Assembly (NCBI RefSeq): GCF_048820975.1
Contig: NZ_JBMEUF010000004.1
Span: forward strand, 62,001 to 126,000
Source: Glaciecola sp048820975
Lineage (GTDB): Bacteria; Pseudomonadota; Gammaproteobacteria; Enterobacterales; Alteromonadaceae
Length of the DNA stretch: 64,000 bases
Direction: 5' to 3'
Below, piece after piece: positions 26,344-35,786 of the stretch. The notes under the pieces were generated by a model, which was not told the origin of the DNA, searched no databases, and worked only from the letters and a program-made list of their open reading frames with translations. The position numbers and the translations under genes were made by a program. Numbering within the stretch: the stretch's first letter is position 1; each line of letters opens with the position of its first letter.

Positions 26344-28554
26344 ATGAATAAAAAACAAGGTGCTATTTTGATACTGGCCGCTTTCGGTATTATAAGCATT
26401 GTAATGTCACAAACGGCTCTATATAGCCACAAAACGCCTGAGCAGTATAGCGAAAAAAATGATATTCACATTACTTCACAAAGTGGCCAAAGCCTTTCAA
26501 ATAGCGATGCAAACACATTTACCAGTGTACAAAATATTTACAACGCCACAAATGGAAGCTTCTATTTTTACACCCAAGCATTGGGAACTAATAGCGAACA
26601 AACACCGCGTACATTTACTCAAGCAAGCCTGAAAAGCACCACTGCTAAAATTGAGGTCACCGGCCCCATTGCAAGGACGAAGCTGACCCAAGTTTTTGCT
26701 AATTCGAGTAACGAAGATGTATCAGGCGTGTACGTATTCCCCCTTCCCCACGATGCCGCGGTTGATGGCTTAGTAATGACTATTGGTGATCGCACAATAA
26801 GGGGGGAAATTAAAGAAAAACAACTCGCTAAAAAAGCATTTGATAAGGCAAAAGCTCAAGGGAAACGTGCATCCTTATTATCACAATTGCGCCCCAATAT
26901 GTTTACCAATCATATTGCGAATATTCCTGCGCATTCAACTATTAGCGTTACTATAGAATATCAACAATTTATTGAGCAAAACAATCAGCAATATTCTTTG
27001 CGCGTACCTTTAAGTATTACGCCGCGTTACACTCCCGTAAATTCTGAGCAAGATACGCATAAAGGCTTAGTACAAAGCCTAAAAAACATTAAAGAGCACA
27101 AAAATAGCGTAGGCTCTGTACTTAGCCAAACTGATATTCAAGTATCATTAAATACCGGCTTGCCACTTAGTGCGATAAGTAGTGAGCATCACCCTATTAC
27201 AACGCACAATCCTTACTCAACCGAGTACCAAATTCAACTTGATACGCGCACACCCGTTAATAAGGATTTTGTGCTTAATTGGCAAGTTAAACCAAGCCAT
27301 AATATCCAAGCTTCTCATTTCACTTACAACGATGATGACTATCAGTACGGCTTAATTAGTATAGTTCCGCCTGAGTTTGAAAAGATAAATGTAGATAGAA
27401 ATATTGTATTTGTACTGGATGTGTCAGGCTCCATGATGGGCGAGCCTTTAAACCAAGCTAAAATGGCGATTGCAAAAGCAATAAGCGAACTTGATGAGAC
27501 TGACTACTTTAACCTGCTGACCTTCAGTTCCAATACTTACTCTTTATGGCATAAAAGCGAACAAGCGAGCCAAGCTTTTAAAGATGAAGCATTACAATTG
27601 TTATTTGAAGTAGAAGCAGATGGCGGTACCGAAATGAAAGAGGCCTTTGATACTGTATTTTCGCAAGCTACAGTGAATGACGCTTTGAATCAAATAGTGT
27701 TTGTAACAGATGGAAGTGTGAGTAATGAAAGCGAACTTATGCAAAGTATTTATACCGGCTTGGGTGACTATCGCCTATTTACCGTAGGCATAGGGAGCGC
27801 ACCAAATGCTTATTTTATGGCCGAAGCTGCCAGCGTGGGCTTAGGAACTTATACGTTTATTGGCGATACATCACAGGTGGAGCATAAAATGCAGGCCTTG
27901 CTTAAAAAGTTAAAACGTCCGGCTCTGACGAATATCAAACTTAATATGAAAGATGGAAATAAAGCCTTTGGCTTCGAAATTTTCCCAAGTGTATTGCCTG
28001 ATATATATGCAGATGAGCCCTTAATCATAACTTATCGGCGCAAATTGGCGATAAGTTTGCCTCATCTTAATAATACAGTCCCTTTCACAGTGCAAGGCGA
28101 GCATATGTCGTTACTGGCCAACGGCCAACATAAAAAACGGATATGGAAAAACAGCTTACCCAATATTGAAAGCGCCAACGAAAGAGGTATTAATAAGTAT
28201 TGGGCTAGAATGAAAATACATTCTTTGAATCAGCAACTGCACATGCGCCAACCTTTCAGTGAGGGTTACAGCGCTTTTAAAGAAAATATAAAAGCAGGAA
28301 TAATTAAAACGGCGCTTAAGCATAATTTAGTTAGCGAGCATACTAGCCTAGTGGCGATTGAACAAATTGATGAATCGAGCAAAGAGTACGCTGAAAAGTT
28401 AAGCGCTAAAGCTAAAAATGCACAGCAATTAAAAACCATGGCGCTACAAAGACTACCGCAAACAAGCACTTCATCAGGGCTATTGGCATTTATTGGTAGC
28501 TTTTTACTTACCATGGGCATATTTATGATGCGCAAAACGCGGGCCGCGCTATGA
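26344..28554 (+). CDS. Marine proteobacterial sortase target protein (VIT-vWA, LPQTS sorting signal)
   Basis: ATG 26344 (AAGG 7 bases upstream) gives 736 residues; an in-frame ATG at 26317 is less likely. Order: N-terminal hydrophobic signal (about 5-25), VIT domain (about 86-206), and vWA domain (about 353-521) with MIDAS motif DVSGS (D359, S361, S363) and GGTEM. The sorting signal is LPQTS at 704-708, a hydrophobic helix, then basic RKTRAAL. It is the dedicated substrate of the sortase encoded next, overlapping it by four bases. A role in adhesion is inferred from vWA. Confidence 0.92.
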   Translation: MNKKQGAILILAAFGIISIVMSQTALYSHKTPEQYSEKNDIHITSQSGQSLSNSDANTFTSVQNIYNATNGSFYFYTQALGTNSEQTPRTFTQASLKSTTAKIEVTGPIARTKLTQVFANSSNEDVSGVYVFPLPHDAAVDGLVMTIGDRTIRGEIKEKQLAKKAFDKAKAQGKRASLLSQLRPNMFTNHIANIPAHSTISVTIEYQQFIEQNNQQYSLRVPLSITPRYTPVNSEQDTHKGLVQSLKNIKEHKNSVGSVLSQTDIQVSLNTGLPLSAISSEHHPITTHNPYSTEYQIQLDTRTPVNKDFVLNWQVKPSHNIQASHFTYNDDDYQYGLISIVPPEFEKINVDRNIVFVLDVSGSMMGEPLNQAKMAIAKAISELDETDYFNLLTFSSNTYSLWHKSEQASQAFKDEALQLLFEVEADGGTEMKEAFDTVFSQATVNDALNQIVFVTDGSVSNESELMQSIYTGLGDYRLFTVGIGSAPNAYFMAEAASVGLGTYTFIGDTSQVEHKMQALLKKLKRPALTNIKLNMKDGNKAFGFEIFPSVLPDIYADEPLIITYRRKLAISLPHLNNTVPFTVQGEHMSLLANGQHKKRIWKNSLPNIESANERGINKYWARMKIHSLNQQLHMRQPFSEGYSAFKENIKAGIIKTALKHNLVSEHTSLVAIEQIDESSKEYAEKLSAKAKNAQQLKTMALQRLPQTSTSSGLLAFIGSFLLTMGIFMMRKTRAAL

Positions 28555-29123
28555 GAATTTCACGCTTACTACATAAAAACCGTTGGGCCTTAGCAATTAT
28601 GTTTTTAGGGGCAATATTGCTAATTAAAGCAAGTTACATTCAGGCGAAGGCTGTCATTTCACAGTTGTTGATTGAACGAGCATACAATCAACAAGCAGCA
28701 AACAATCAAGCCAAAAAACCTTGGCCTTGGGCTGATACCCACGTAAGCGCTAAGCTTACAATCAAAGGGAAAACGGATTACGTGTTGGCTGGCGCTAGCG
28801 GGCGCAATTTAGCTTTTGGACCGGCTCATCTAAGTTCCAGTGCAATACCCGGTAGTGTTGGTAATAGCGTTATAGCAGGCCACCGTGATACCCATTTTGC
28901 ACATTTAGAACACATAGAGTCAGGTGAACACATTAAGCTGGAAAAAAACGGAATTACGATTGAATATGAGGTAGTAGAAACGGCGATTGTAAATGAATTC
29001 GACGCTCATATACTCGCGCCAATGGACATACCGGCACTTACGCTAATTACCTGTTACCCATTTAACGATATACGCCCTAACCCCAAGTTACGCTTTGTGG
29101 TTAGGGCTATTAAGATCAGCTGA
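28551..29123 (+). CDS. Class GN sortase
   Basis: This 190-residue transpeptidase has one N-terminal membrane helix (about 12-30) and a sortase domain. The catalytic triad is visible: H111 in AGHRDTHF, C168 in LITCYPF, R181 in PKLRFVV. It should cleave LPQTS in the preceding gene's product and attach it to an unknown nucleophile; Gram-negative bacteria lack the usual pentaglycine/lipid II route of Firmicutes. The ATGA overlap with the substrate gene implies coupled synthesis. Confidence 0.94.
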   Translation: MRISRLLHKNRWALAIMFLGAILLIKASYIQAKAVISQLLIERAYNQQAANNQAKKPWPWADTHVSAKLTIKGKTDYVLAGASGRNLAFGPAHLSSSAIPGSVGNSVIAGHRDTHFAHLEHIESGEHIKLEKNGITIEYEVVETAIVNEFDAHILAPMDIPALTLITCYPFNDIRPNPKLRFVVRAIKIS

Positions 29124-29877
29124 TTGATTTTAGTTCTAGTGCAATGGCTTGGGCTGGCTTGTATCCGCCAATAACAGAGCCATCAGGTAATACGATGTTT
29201 GGAGTACCGTTTACTCCTATTTCTTTACCAAATTTATATTGCTCGGCAACCTCATTCTCACAACTGGCGCTGGCAATGGATTGCCCTGCTTTAGCATCGC
29301 TTAATGCTTTTTGAGGATTGTCGGCACACCAAATAGAAACAGTATCTCTGTAAACAGGGCTATTTAGACCCTGGCGCGGCCAAGCTAAATAACGAACGGT
29401 AATGCCTAGTTCATTCAGTTGGTCCATTTCATTGTGCAATTTGCGGCAATATCCACACGTAGTATCAGTAAAAACGTTGATCACATATTTTTCATTTTCT
29501 GCTTTAAACTCTATTGCTGAATCAGCAAAGCGCTTAACACCTTCAAGGCGAATTTGCTTTAATGCTAGTTCGGTTTCATCTTCTATACCGTTTGTAATAT
29601 TGTATACGCGCGCTTGAAGAAAGAACTCACCATTTTCACTTACATAAAATAATCCGCGGTCAGTGAATATTTGCAATAATCCCGGAACCGGAGACGGTTC
29701 TATATGACTAATAGCCAAACTAAGCTTAGCCGATAAGGTTTTAACTAGCGCTTGCTTGTCACTAGGAATCGTTTTACTGCTATCTAGCACTTGCGCATTC
29801 ACCGCACTTAATATTAAACCTGTGCAAACAAGCAATATTGCGACGGTTGCTTTGAAGAAATTTACCTTTCGTTTCAT
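29116..29877 (-). CDS. dsbC: Thiol:disulfide interchange protein DsbC
   Basis: DsbC is a periplasmic disulfide isomerase. It has a Sec signal (1-28), an N-terminal dimerisation domain (about 45-105, PVPGLLQIFTDRGLFYVSE) and a thioredoxin domain with active site CGYC in DTTCGYCRKLH. The cis-proline lies in VNGTPNIVLPDG. It converges on the sortase gene with an 8-base overlap and follows xerD, as in E. coli. Confidence 0.95.
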   Translation of the reverse strand: MKRKVNFFKATVAILLVCTGLILSAVNAQVLDSSKTIPSDKQALVKTLSAKLSLAISHIEPSPVPGLLQIFTDRGLFYVSENGEFFLQARVYNITNGIEDETELALKQIRLEGVKRFADSAIEFKAENEKYVINVFTDTTCGYCRKLHNEMDQLNELGITVRYLAWPRQGLNSPVYRDTVSIWCADNPQKALSDAKAGQSIASASCENEVAEQYKFGKEIGVNGTPNIVLPDGSVIGGYKPAQAIALELKSIS

Positions 29878-30044
29878 CTTGTATATTCCAAAAATAATAA
29901 ATCTATATTGACTAGACCGAGAAAAACCTTAATTTACTTCATTCGTAGCAAATATTAAATACGAATGGTTAATAAAGGTATTATATTTACCATCAACGTT
30001 AACACTAACTCATGCGTTAGATTTAAGGGCTAAAGGGTAACACA

Positions 30045-30965
30045 TTAGCCTCTAGGATGATGCTCCTTAACCAAAGATTGCAGCCTTTGTGTAGCAACAT
30101 GAGTATAAATTTGGGTGGTCGACAAATCAGAATGGCCTAGCAACATTTGCACAACGCGTAAATCAGCGCCGTGGTTAAGTAAATGAGTAGCAAACGCATG
30201 ACGCAATGTATGAGGCGACAAGGGCACCTTAATTCCGGCGAGTTTTGCATATAATTTGATACGATGCCAAAATGTTTGGCGTGTCATGGTTGAACCACGC
30301 TTGCTAGGAAACACCGTATTTGTTGGTTTACTTAACAATTGTGGACGAGCGGCTTTCAAATATAATTCTAAATAATCTAAGGCCGCCTCACCCATTGGAA
30401 CCAAACGCTCTTTGCCGCCTTTTCCCGTTACCCGAATTACCCCTTGTAGCATACCTATTTGATGCATCTGCAAATTAACCAATTCACTCACCCTAACCCC
30501 AGTGGCATAAAGAAGTTCAAGCATGGCTTTATCGCGCATTTGTATGGGGTCGTCTTCATCGGGAGCTTCTAATAAAGCATCAACCTGCTTTTCAGTTAGT
30601 GTACTTGGTAAGTACTGTGGCAACTTTGGGTTGCTTATATGGTTAATTGGATTGTCTTGCCTTACTTTGTTTTGCACTAAGTAAATATAAAATGCACGGC
30701 AAGAACTTAGAAGCCTAGCCGTAGAGCGCTGGCTCAGTTTCTGATCAAGTCTAATAGCAAGATAGGTTTGAATATGTATTTCAAGCGCCTCAGCTAAGCT
30801 TAAGTCTTCAAAATGTTTTTGTAAAAAAACGGCAAGAGCCGTTAAATCTGTTTTGTAGGCTTTAATCGTGTTTTCGCTTAAACCTTTTTCAACCCAAAGC
30901 ATGCTCAAAAAATCATCTATTAAAAGTTGATTGTTAGACGTAAGTGCAATTTGCGTATTTTTCAA
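30045..30965 (-). CDS. xerD: Site-specific tyrosine recombinase XerD
   Basis: XerD resolves chromosome dimers at dif with XerC. The N-terminal SAM-like domain covers residues about 14-100 (WVEKGLSENTIKAYKTDL). The catalytic domain shows R in TGVRVSEL, K in GKGGKER, HTLRHAFATHLL (H and R), LGHSDLSTTQIY (H and nucleophile Y). TTG 30965 is the only start upstream of the first domain, giving 306 residues; the exact start is uncertain. Confidence 0.95.
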   Translation of the reverse strand: MKNTQIALTSNNQLLIDDFLSMLWVEKGLSENTIKAYKTDLTALAVFLQKHFEDLSLAEALEIHIQTYLAIRLDQKLSQRSTARLLSSCRAFYIYLVQNKVRQDNPINHISNPKLPQYLPSTLTEKQVDALLEAPDEDDPIQMRDKAMLELLYATGVRVSELVNLQMHQIGMLQGVIRVTGKGGKERLVPMGEAALDYLELYLKAARPQLLSKPTNTVFPSKRGSTMTRQTFWHRIKLYAKLAGIKVPLSPHTLRHAFATHLLNHGADLRVVQMLLGHSDLSTTQIYTHVATQRLQSLVKEHHPRG

Positions 30966-31002
30966 AACAGAATTAATGATCTTGTTCTCTTGTTATTACT
31001 TA

Positions 31003-31848
31003 CTAAAACCCGCGTTTTTTCTTAATTATTTCGTATGCTGCTTGAATGTCTTGGGTCTTTGTTTTCGCCATTTCCAAGGCTTGTTCGGGTAAACCTTTGG
31101 CACTTAGCTTATCAGGATGATGCTGCGACATTTGCTTCTTATATGCTCTTTTTATGGTTTTGTCATCATCGCTTTGTGAGGCTCCTAAAATTTTATACGC
31201 GTCGGCAAGCGAATGCTGATCAGAATATTGCTGATACTGCTGTTGTCGCGATTGCCCTTGCTGCCTGGAATGAGAACCCCCTTGCCTGAAACGCTGCTCT
31301 GCCTCGTGGCTTGAAATAAGAAAATGTAAATCATTACGACTAAACCCTAATGATGCCGCTACGGTTTCGAGTATCTTAAGTTCAGAGGGTGTAATTCGGC
31401 CATCAGCACATGCCGCACTTATTAATATTTCTAGAAATATTTGCATAACATCTCGGCGATTATGCGAATACAGCTTAAAATCTTTGAGCATAGCGTCTAG
31501 CGGAAAATCTTTTGCTTTACCATCTCTGAATGCTTGCTGGGCCTCTTTTCGCATGTCGCCTTGCAAGCGCATGCTGTCCATTAAATTTGATGCAATCGCT
31601 ATTTCTTCGGGTGTTACTTTCCCATCCGCTTTTGAAATATGTCCAAGTGCGGAAAACAAAGCATGAAAAAAAACCGCTTGGCTTTGAATATTACTACTTG
31701 AGGAGAAAAATCGAGCGAAACCTCCTTTTTGAGAAAAATCCTTTGCATAGCCAACATCAAACATGTGGCCAACTATAGCGCCAATAATAGCACCGGGGAT
31801 GCGAAGTAGCGTAAATCCAATGATTGCGCCAATAATTTTGCCGTACAT
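31003..31848 (-). CDS. djlA: Co-chaperone protein DjlA
   Basis: DjlA (281 aa) is a membrane-anchored DnaJ partner. The glycine-rich hydrophobic N-terminus (about 4-28, IIGAIIGFTLLRIPGAIIGA), a TerB-like helical domain (about 50-180), a Gln-rich linker and a C-terminal J domain (about 215-281) with HPD in MSQHHPDKL are in the expected order. It diverges from lptD, a conserved arrangement. Confidence 0.95.
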   Translation of the reverse strand: MYGKIIGAIIGFTLLRIPGAIIGAIVGHMFDVGYAKDFSQKGGFARFFSSSSNIQSQAVFFHALFSALGHISKADGKVTPEEIAIASNLMDSMRLQGDMRKEAQQAFRDGKAKDFPLDAMLKDFKLYSHNRRDVMQIFLEILISAACADGRITPSELKILETVAASLGFSRNDLHFLISSHEAEQRFRQGGSHSRQQGQSRQQQYQQYSDQHSLADAYKILGASQSDDDKTIKRAYKKQMSQHHPDKLSAKGLPEQALEMAKTKTQDIQAAYEIIKKKRGF

Positions 31849-32115
31849 TGTGCCCCTTAAATAAGTTTTCTAAAAGTATGTAAGATAAGCAAAACACGAA
31901 TAAGTTCTGTTCTGCATGTGCTTGATAGTATAGCTTGTTGCAAGGCTATAAAAGCGCCGAATTGGAAAAAAATAAGAATTTATACTACTGCTTTGCAACT
32001 TTTTAACAGTTTTTCGGCTTTTTAGTTGGTAATTAGTGAGTAAACCTTTAAAATCTTATGGTTAATCTTCTTTTATCCTACCGCTTAAGGTAGACGTTTT
32101 GGTGTACTGTATTTA

Positions 32116-34470
32116 ATGCTACGAAAGTTTGTTTGTTTACCCTCAAAATCTGCTTACATAGCGGCTCCGATAACATCCGTATCAAATTTGATGTGTATAT
32201 TGTTAATCTTTGGCTGTACTACAAGCAAAGCTTTTGCGCAAAATAACACTTCAAACAAACAAACTGAGCCAGCAAACAACAAAACAATTGCAGGCGAAGC
32301 TTCAAATATTGACTTTTCAGTGCAGTGCAAGCCGCAAAGCTTTAATTTTGTAAAGCCCCAAGTAGCAAATGGAAACATAGAAGTTCAATCAGATTCGGCA
32401 TCGGTGGTGAAAGATAAACTTGCGGTATTTAAAGGCAATGTGTCGATTATCAGTGCCAATAATATTATCACCGCTGATAGCGCTGACATATTAAAAGGTG
32501 GGCAAGAAATAACCGCCTCTGGTGATGTTCAATATACCGACGAACTTCTGCAAGTAAATAGCGAATCAGTTGAGCTTAACGGCAATTTGAAGCTGCTTCA
32601 AATGCAAGAAACTGATTACAAAATTAGTGGTATAGATGGACGCGGCGGTGCAGACCTACTCTCAATTTCGCAAGAAAAGGGTGTGATTTTAGAAGATGTG
32701 TCTTTTACTACTTGTCCATTAGGTAATGATGATTGGAAAATTCAGGCCTCAGAAATATCAATTGAGAAAAACATTCCTTTCGGTCAAGCCTACAACACGC
32801 GGTTTTATTTAGGTGGCATTCCCGTTTTCTATCTTCCTTATTTCGCGTTTCCTATTACCACCGAGCGACAAACAGGCTTCTTATTTCCGGAGTTCGGAAG
32901 CTCTTCTTCAACAGGTTTAGAATACGAACAACCTTTTTATTGGAATATAGCACCCAATATGGATGCGACAATTTCTACGCGTATAATGACAAACCGTGGC
33001 GTACAACTTAAATCAGAATACCGATACCTTTTTGCCAACCATACAGGTGAAGTTCAAGTTGAATATTTACCTAATGACAGTGACTCTACCGACTTAGATG
33101 ACCGCTACTTTTATCGCTTATTCCACCGTGGCAATTTAAATAAAAATTGGTCGGTTTCAGCCGATATAAGTGATTTGAGTGACGCAAATTACATTATTGA
33201 TTTAGGCTCTGATTATTACAGCCAAGCTGACACTTATTTGTACCGAAAATTCGGCCTTAGCTATGCTTCTGATAATTTAGACTTTTCAATGTTTGTGCGT
33301 GACTTCACAACAATTGGATTAACAAACGAAAACTACCGAGCTTTACCAGAAGCCAAATTACAGTATACAACCCAGCTTAATGATCTGATTGATATTGGTA
33401 TTAAGTCTGAATTAGCTTACTTTGAAATTGACGAATTAACTTCACCAAATGCAGTACGTTTTCACGTAGAACCTTCAATAAGCTTACCCTACCAAAGAGC
33501 TTGGGGTGAGTTGCTTGCCCAAGTAAGTGTGCTGCACACCCGATACCAACAAGATTTAAAAAATATAAGCTTGGCAACCACCTCTTTGCAAGAAGATGTG
33601 GACAGAACAATCACAAAATCGCGTTTATATGGCGCTTTAATTTTTGAAAAAGACCAGAGCGTATGGGGCAAAGAGTATATGTTAACCTTTGAGCCCAAGG
33701 CTCAATACTTATATACGAGCTTTAAAGATCAATCTAATATTGGCTTGTACGACTCTACCCCTTTGTTAACCAACTTTAGTAATTTGTTCCGTGGACAAGA
33801 GTTCACTGGCCTTGATAGAATAAACGATAACAACCAAATAACGCTTGGGGCTACCTCAAGATTACTTGATAACAACAATAATGAATTGTTAGTAGCGAGC
33901 ATTGGACAAATCTTTTATGTTGATGATGCGCAGCTAATAGATAGTCAACGAGCCGGTAATCGCAGTGCAATAGCGGCAGAATTAGACTGGCAAGTGAACC
34001 AAAATTGGTTATTACACTCTGATATACAAATAAGCGATCAAACCAATCGTATTGAACGTAGTAGTTTATCAACAGAATATCGCTTAGATGACAACAAACT
34101 CATTCAGCTAAACCATCGCTACATTCGTGATCTATCAAATGAAAAGATAGACCAAGTGGGGGTTTCCGCGAGTTGGCCAGTTGCAAAAAATTGGCACGTA
34201 GTAGGACGTTATTACCGAGATTTAGAACGCTCAAGAAGTATTGAAAGCTTTTTTGGCGTGGAGTATGAGAGTTGCTGCTGGGCCCTACGCTTAACCCTTA
34301 AGCGTAACTTAGCGACTCGATTTAATAATAATGGTGTACGCGATTTAGACGAGTTCGATTCAGGAATTGCGCTACAATTTGTATTCAAAGGTATGGGAAG
34401 TAGTCGCAAAAAGGTTGATATGCTAGATGAAGGTTTATTTGGTTACCGTCAACCCTTTGTAATAAATTAG
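32116..34470 (+). CDS. lptD: LPS-assembly protein LptD
   Basis: LptD (784 aa) is the outer-membrane barrel that inserts lipopolysaccharide. After an unusually long signal region (about 40 residues, ending AFAQ) comes an LptA-like beta-jellyroll (about 90-190, VFKGNVSIISANNIITADSA), then the barrel. Cysteines needed for its interlaced disulfides are seen near the mature N-terminus (VQCKPQ), in TTCPLGND and as the C-terminal pair ESCCWA. No obvious ribosome site precedes ATG 32116. It leads the lptD-surA-pdxA-rsmA-apaG-apaH cluster. Confidence 0.96.
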   Translation: MLRKFVCLPSKSAYIAAPITSVSNLMCILLIFGCTTSKAFAQNNTSNKQTEPANNKTIAGEASNIDFSVQCKPQSFNFVKPQVANGNIEVQSDSASVVKDKLAVFKGNVSIISANNIITADSADILKGGQEITASGDVQYTDELLQVNSESVELNGNLKLLQMQETDYKISGIDGRGGADLLSISQEKGVILEDVSFTTCPLGNDDWKIQASEISIEKNIPFGQAYNTRFYLGGIPVFYLPYFAFPITTERQTGFLFPEFGSSSSTGLEYEQPFYWNIAPNMDATISTRIMTNRGVQLKSEYRYLFANHTGEVQVEYLPNDSDSTDLDDRYFYRLFHRGNLNKNWSVSADISDLSDANYIIDLGSDYYSQADTYLYRKFGLSYASDNLDFSMFVRDFTTIGLTNENYRALPEAKLQYTTQLNDLIDIGIKSELAYFEIDELTSPNAVRFHVEPSISLPYQRAWGELLAQVSVLHTRYQQDLKNISLATTSLQEDVDRTITKSRLYGALIFEKDQSVWGKEYMLTFEPKAQYLYTSFKDQSNIGLYDSTPLLTNFSNLFRGQEFTGLDRINDNNQITLGATSRLLDNNNNELLVASIGQIFYVDDAQLIDSQRAGNRSAIAAELDWQVNQNWLLHSDIQISDQTNRIERSSLSTEYRLDDNKLIQLNHRYIRDLSNEKIDQVGVSASWPVAKNWHVVGRYYRDLERSRSIESFFGVEYESCCWALRLTLKRNLATRFNNNGVRDLDEFDSGIALQFVFKGMGSSRKKVDMLDEGLFGYRQPFVIN

Positions 34471-34490
34471 TTCCAATTAATTAGGTAGTT

Positions 34491-35786
34491 ATGAAAAAAA
34501 CAATATATATGTTGGCTGTTAGTGCAGCCTTGGTAGTTTCAAGTTCATTCGTACAAGCACGTGATTTGCTTGATAAAGTTGCCGTTATTGTTGACCAAGG
34601 CGTTGTATTAGAGAGTGAAATTAAAGAATTAGTTGATGGGGTGAAAGCCACCGCAGTTCAGCAAGGGCAATCGTTACCTTCAGAAGCCGCATTACGTCGC
34701 CAAGCAATTGAACGTTTAATTTTGGAAAACCTTCAAATGCAAATGGCTGAACGTATGGGTATTCAAGTAAGCGATCCACAATTAGAACAAACTATTGCAA
34801 ATATTGCGCAAGGCCAAGGCATCAGCGTACAAGCCTTGCGTGAAGAAATAGGCAAACAAGGGTTAACCTTTGAAGTATATCGCGAACAGGTACGCAAAGA
34901 GCTAATTTCCGGCGAAGTGCGCCGCGCTAACGTTCGCCGCCGCGTATATATTACGCCACAAGAGATTCAAAGCTTAATGAACCTTATGAATCAACAAGGT
35001 GATGAGCAAGCTGAATATCGTCTAAGCCATATATTGGTTGATATTCCAAGCAATGCAACTGAAGAACAAATAAGTGAAGCCCGCGAGCGTTCTGAAAAGA
35101 TACTAGACTTATTGAACAAAGGTTCTGATTTTGCAAAATTAGCGATTGGCGCATCTTCAGGCGCAAAAGCCTTAGAGGGTGGTGATATGGGTTGGATGAA
35201 TATTAACTCAATGCCAACTTTATTTGCTGAAGTAGTGCAAGGTAAAAAGAAAGATGAAGTGATGGGCCCTATTCGAAGTGGTGCGGGTTTTCACATACTA
35301 AAAGTTGCTGACACCCGTGGTGTTGAAATTGTAGAAGTGGAAGAAGTAAATGCTCGTCATATCTTAATTTCACCCTCAATTATTTTAAGCGATGCCAAAG
35401 CGGAACAAATGCTTATGGAATTTAGAGCTGATTTGATAGAAGGTACAGCTGACTTTGAAGAGCTTGCCAAGGAACATTCAGAAGATCCAGGCTCCGCGTT
35501 AAAAGGTGGCGTCTTAGGTTGGAATGACCCATCTATTTATGTACCAGAATTTAAAGCTGCTTTGGCTCAGCTTGAAAAAGATGAATACAGTATGCCTATT
35601 CGCACTGTTCACGGTTGGCACTTAATTCAACTGCTAGATCGCCGCATAGATGACGCCACAGAAAAGCGTAAGGAAGACCGTGCTTATCAGCTTATTTTCA
35701 ACAGAAAATTCCAAGAAGAGACCGACACTTGGCTTCGTGAAATGCGTAATCAGGCTTACATAGAGGTATTAGACAGCAATGCCTAA
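34491..35786 (+). CDS. surA: Peptidyl-prolyl isomerase and periplasmic chaperone SurA
   Basis: SurA (431 aa) escorts outer-membrane proteins such as LptD to the BAM complex. Order: Sec signal (1-23, ending VQA), N-terminal chaperone domain, two parvulin domains (about 173-275, starting YRLSHILVDIPS; about 285-385, starting VNARHILIS), C-terminal helix. It is 20 bases after lptD, and its end overlaps pdxA by 8 bases. Confidence 0.97.
   Translation: MKKTIYMLAVSAALVVSSSFVQARDLLDKVAVIVDQGVVLESEIKELVDGVKATAVQQGQSLPSEAALRRQAIERLILENLQMQMAERMGIQVSDPQLEQTIANIAQGQGISVQALREEIGKQGLTFEVYREQVRKELISGEVRRANVRRRVYITPQEIQSLMNLMNQQGDEQAEYRLSHILVDIPSNATEEQISEARERSEKILDLLNKGSDFAKLAIGASSGAKALEGGDMGWMNINSMPTLFAEVVQGKKKDEVMGPIRSGAGFHILKVADTRGVEIVEVEEVNARHILISPSIILSDAKAEQMLMEFRADLIEGTADFEELAKEHSEDPGSALKGGVLGWNDPSIYVPEFKAALAQLEKDEYSMPIRTVHGWHLIQLLDRRIDDATEKRKEDRAYQLIFNRKFQEETDTWLREMRNQAYIEVLDSNA

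Noticed and set aside
26344..28554. Inter-alpha-trypsin inhibitor-like (VIT/vWA) protein as a plain secreted protein
   Set aside because: The LPQTS-helix-basic tail and coupled sortase gene show it is a dedicated sortase substrate.
31990..32040. Sigma-E-like promoter before lptD
   Set aside because: GCAACTT resembles the -35 element, but no matching TCtGA/TCAAA-type -10 lies 16-17 bases downstream.
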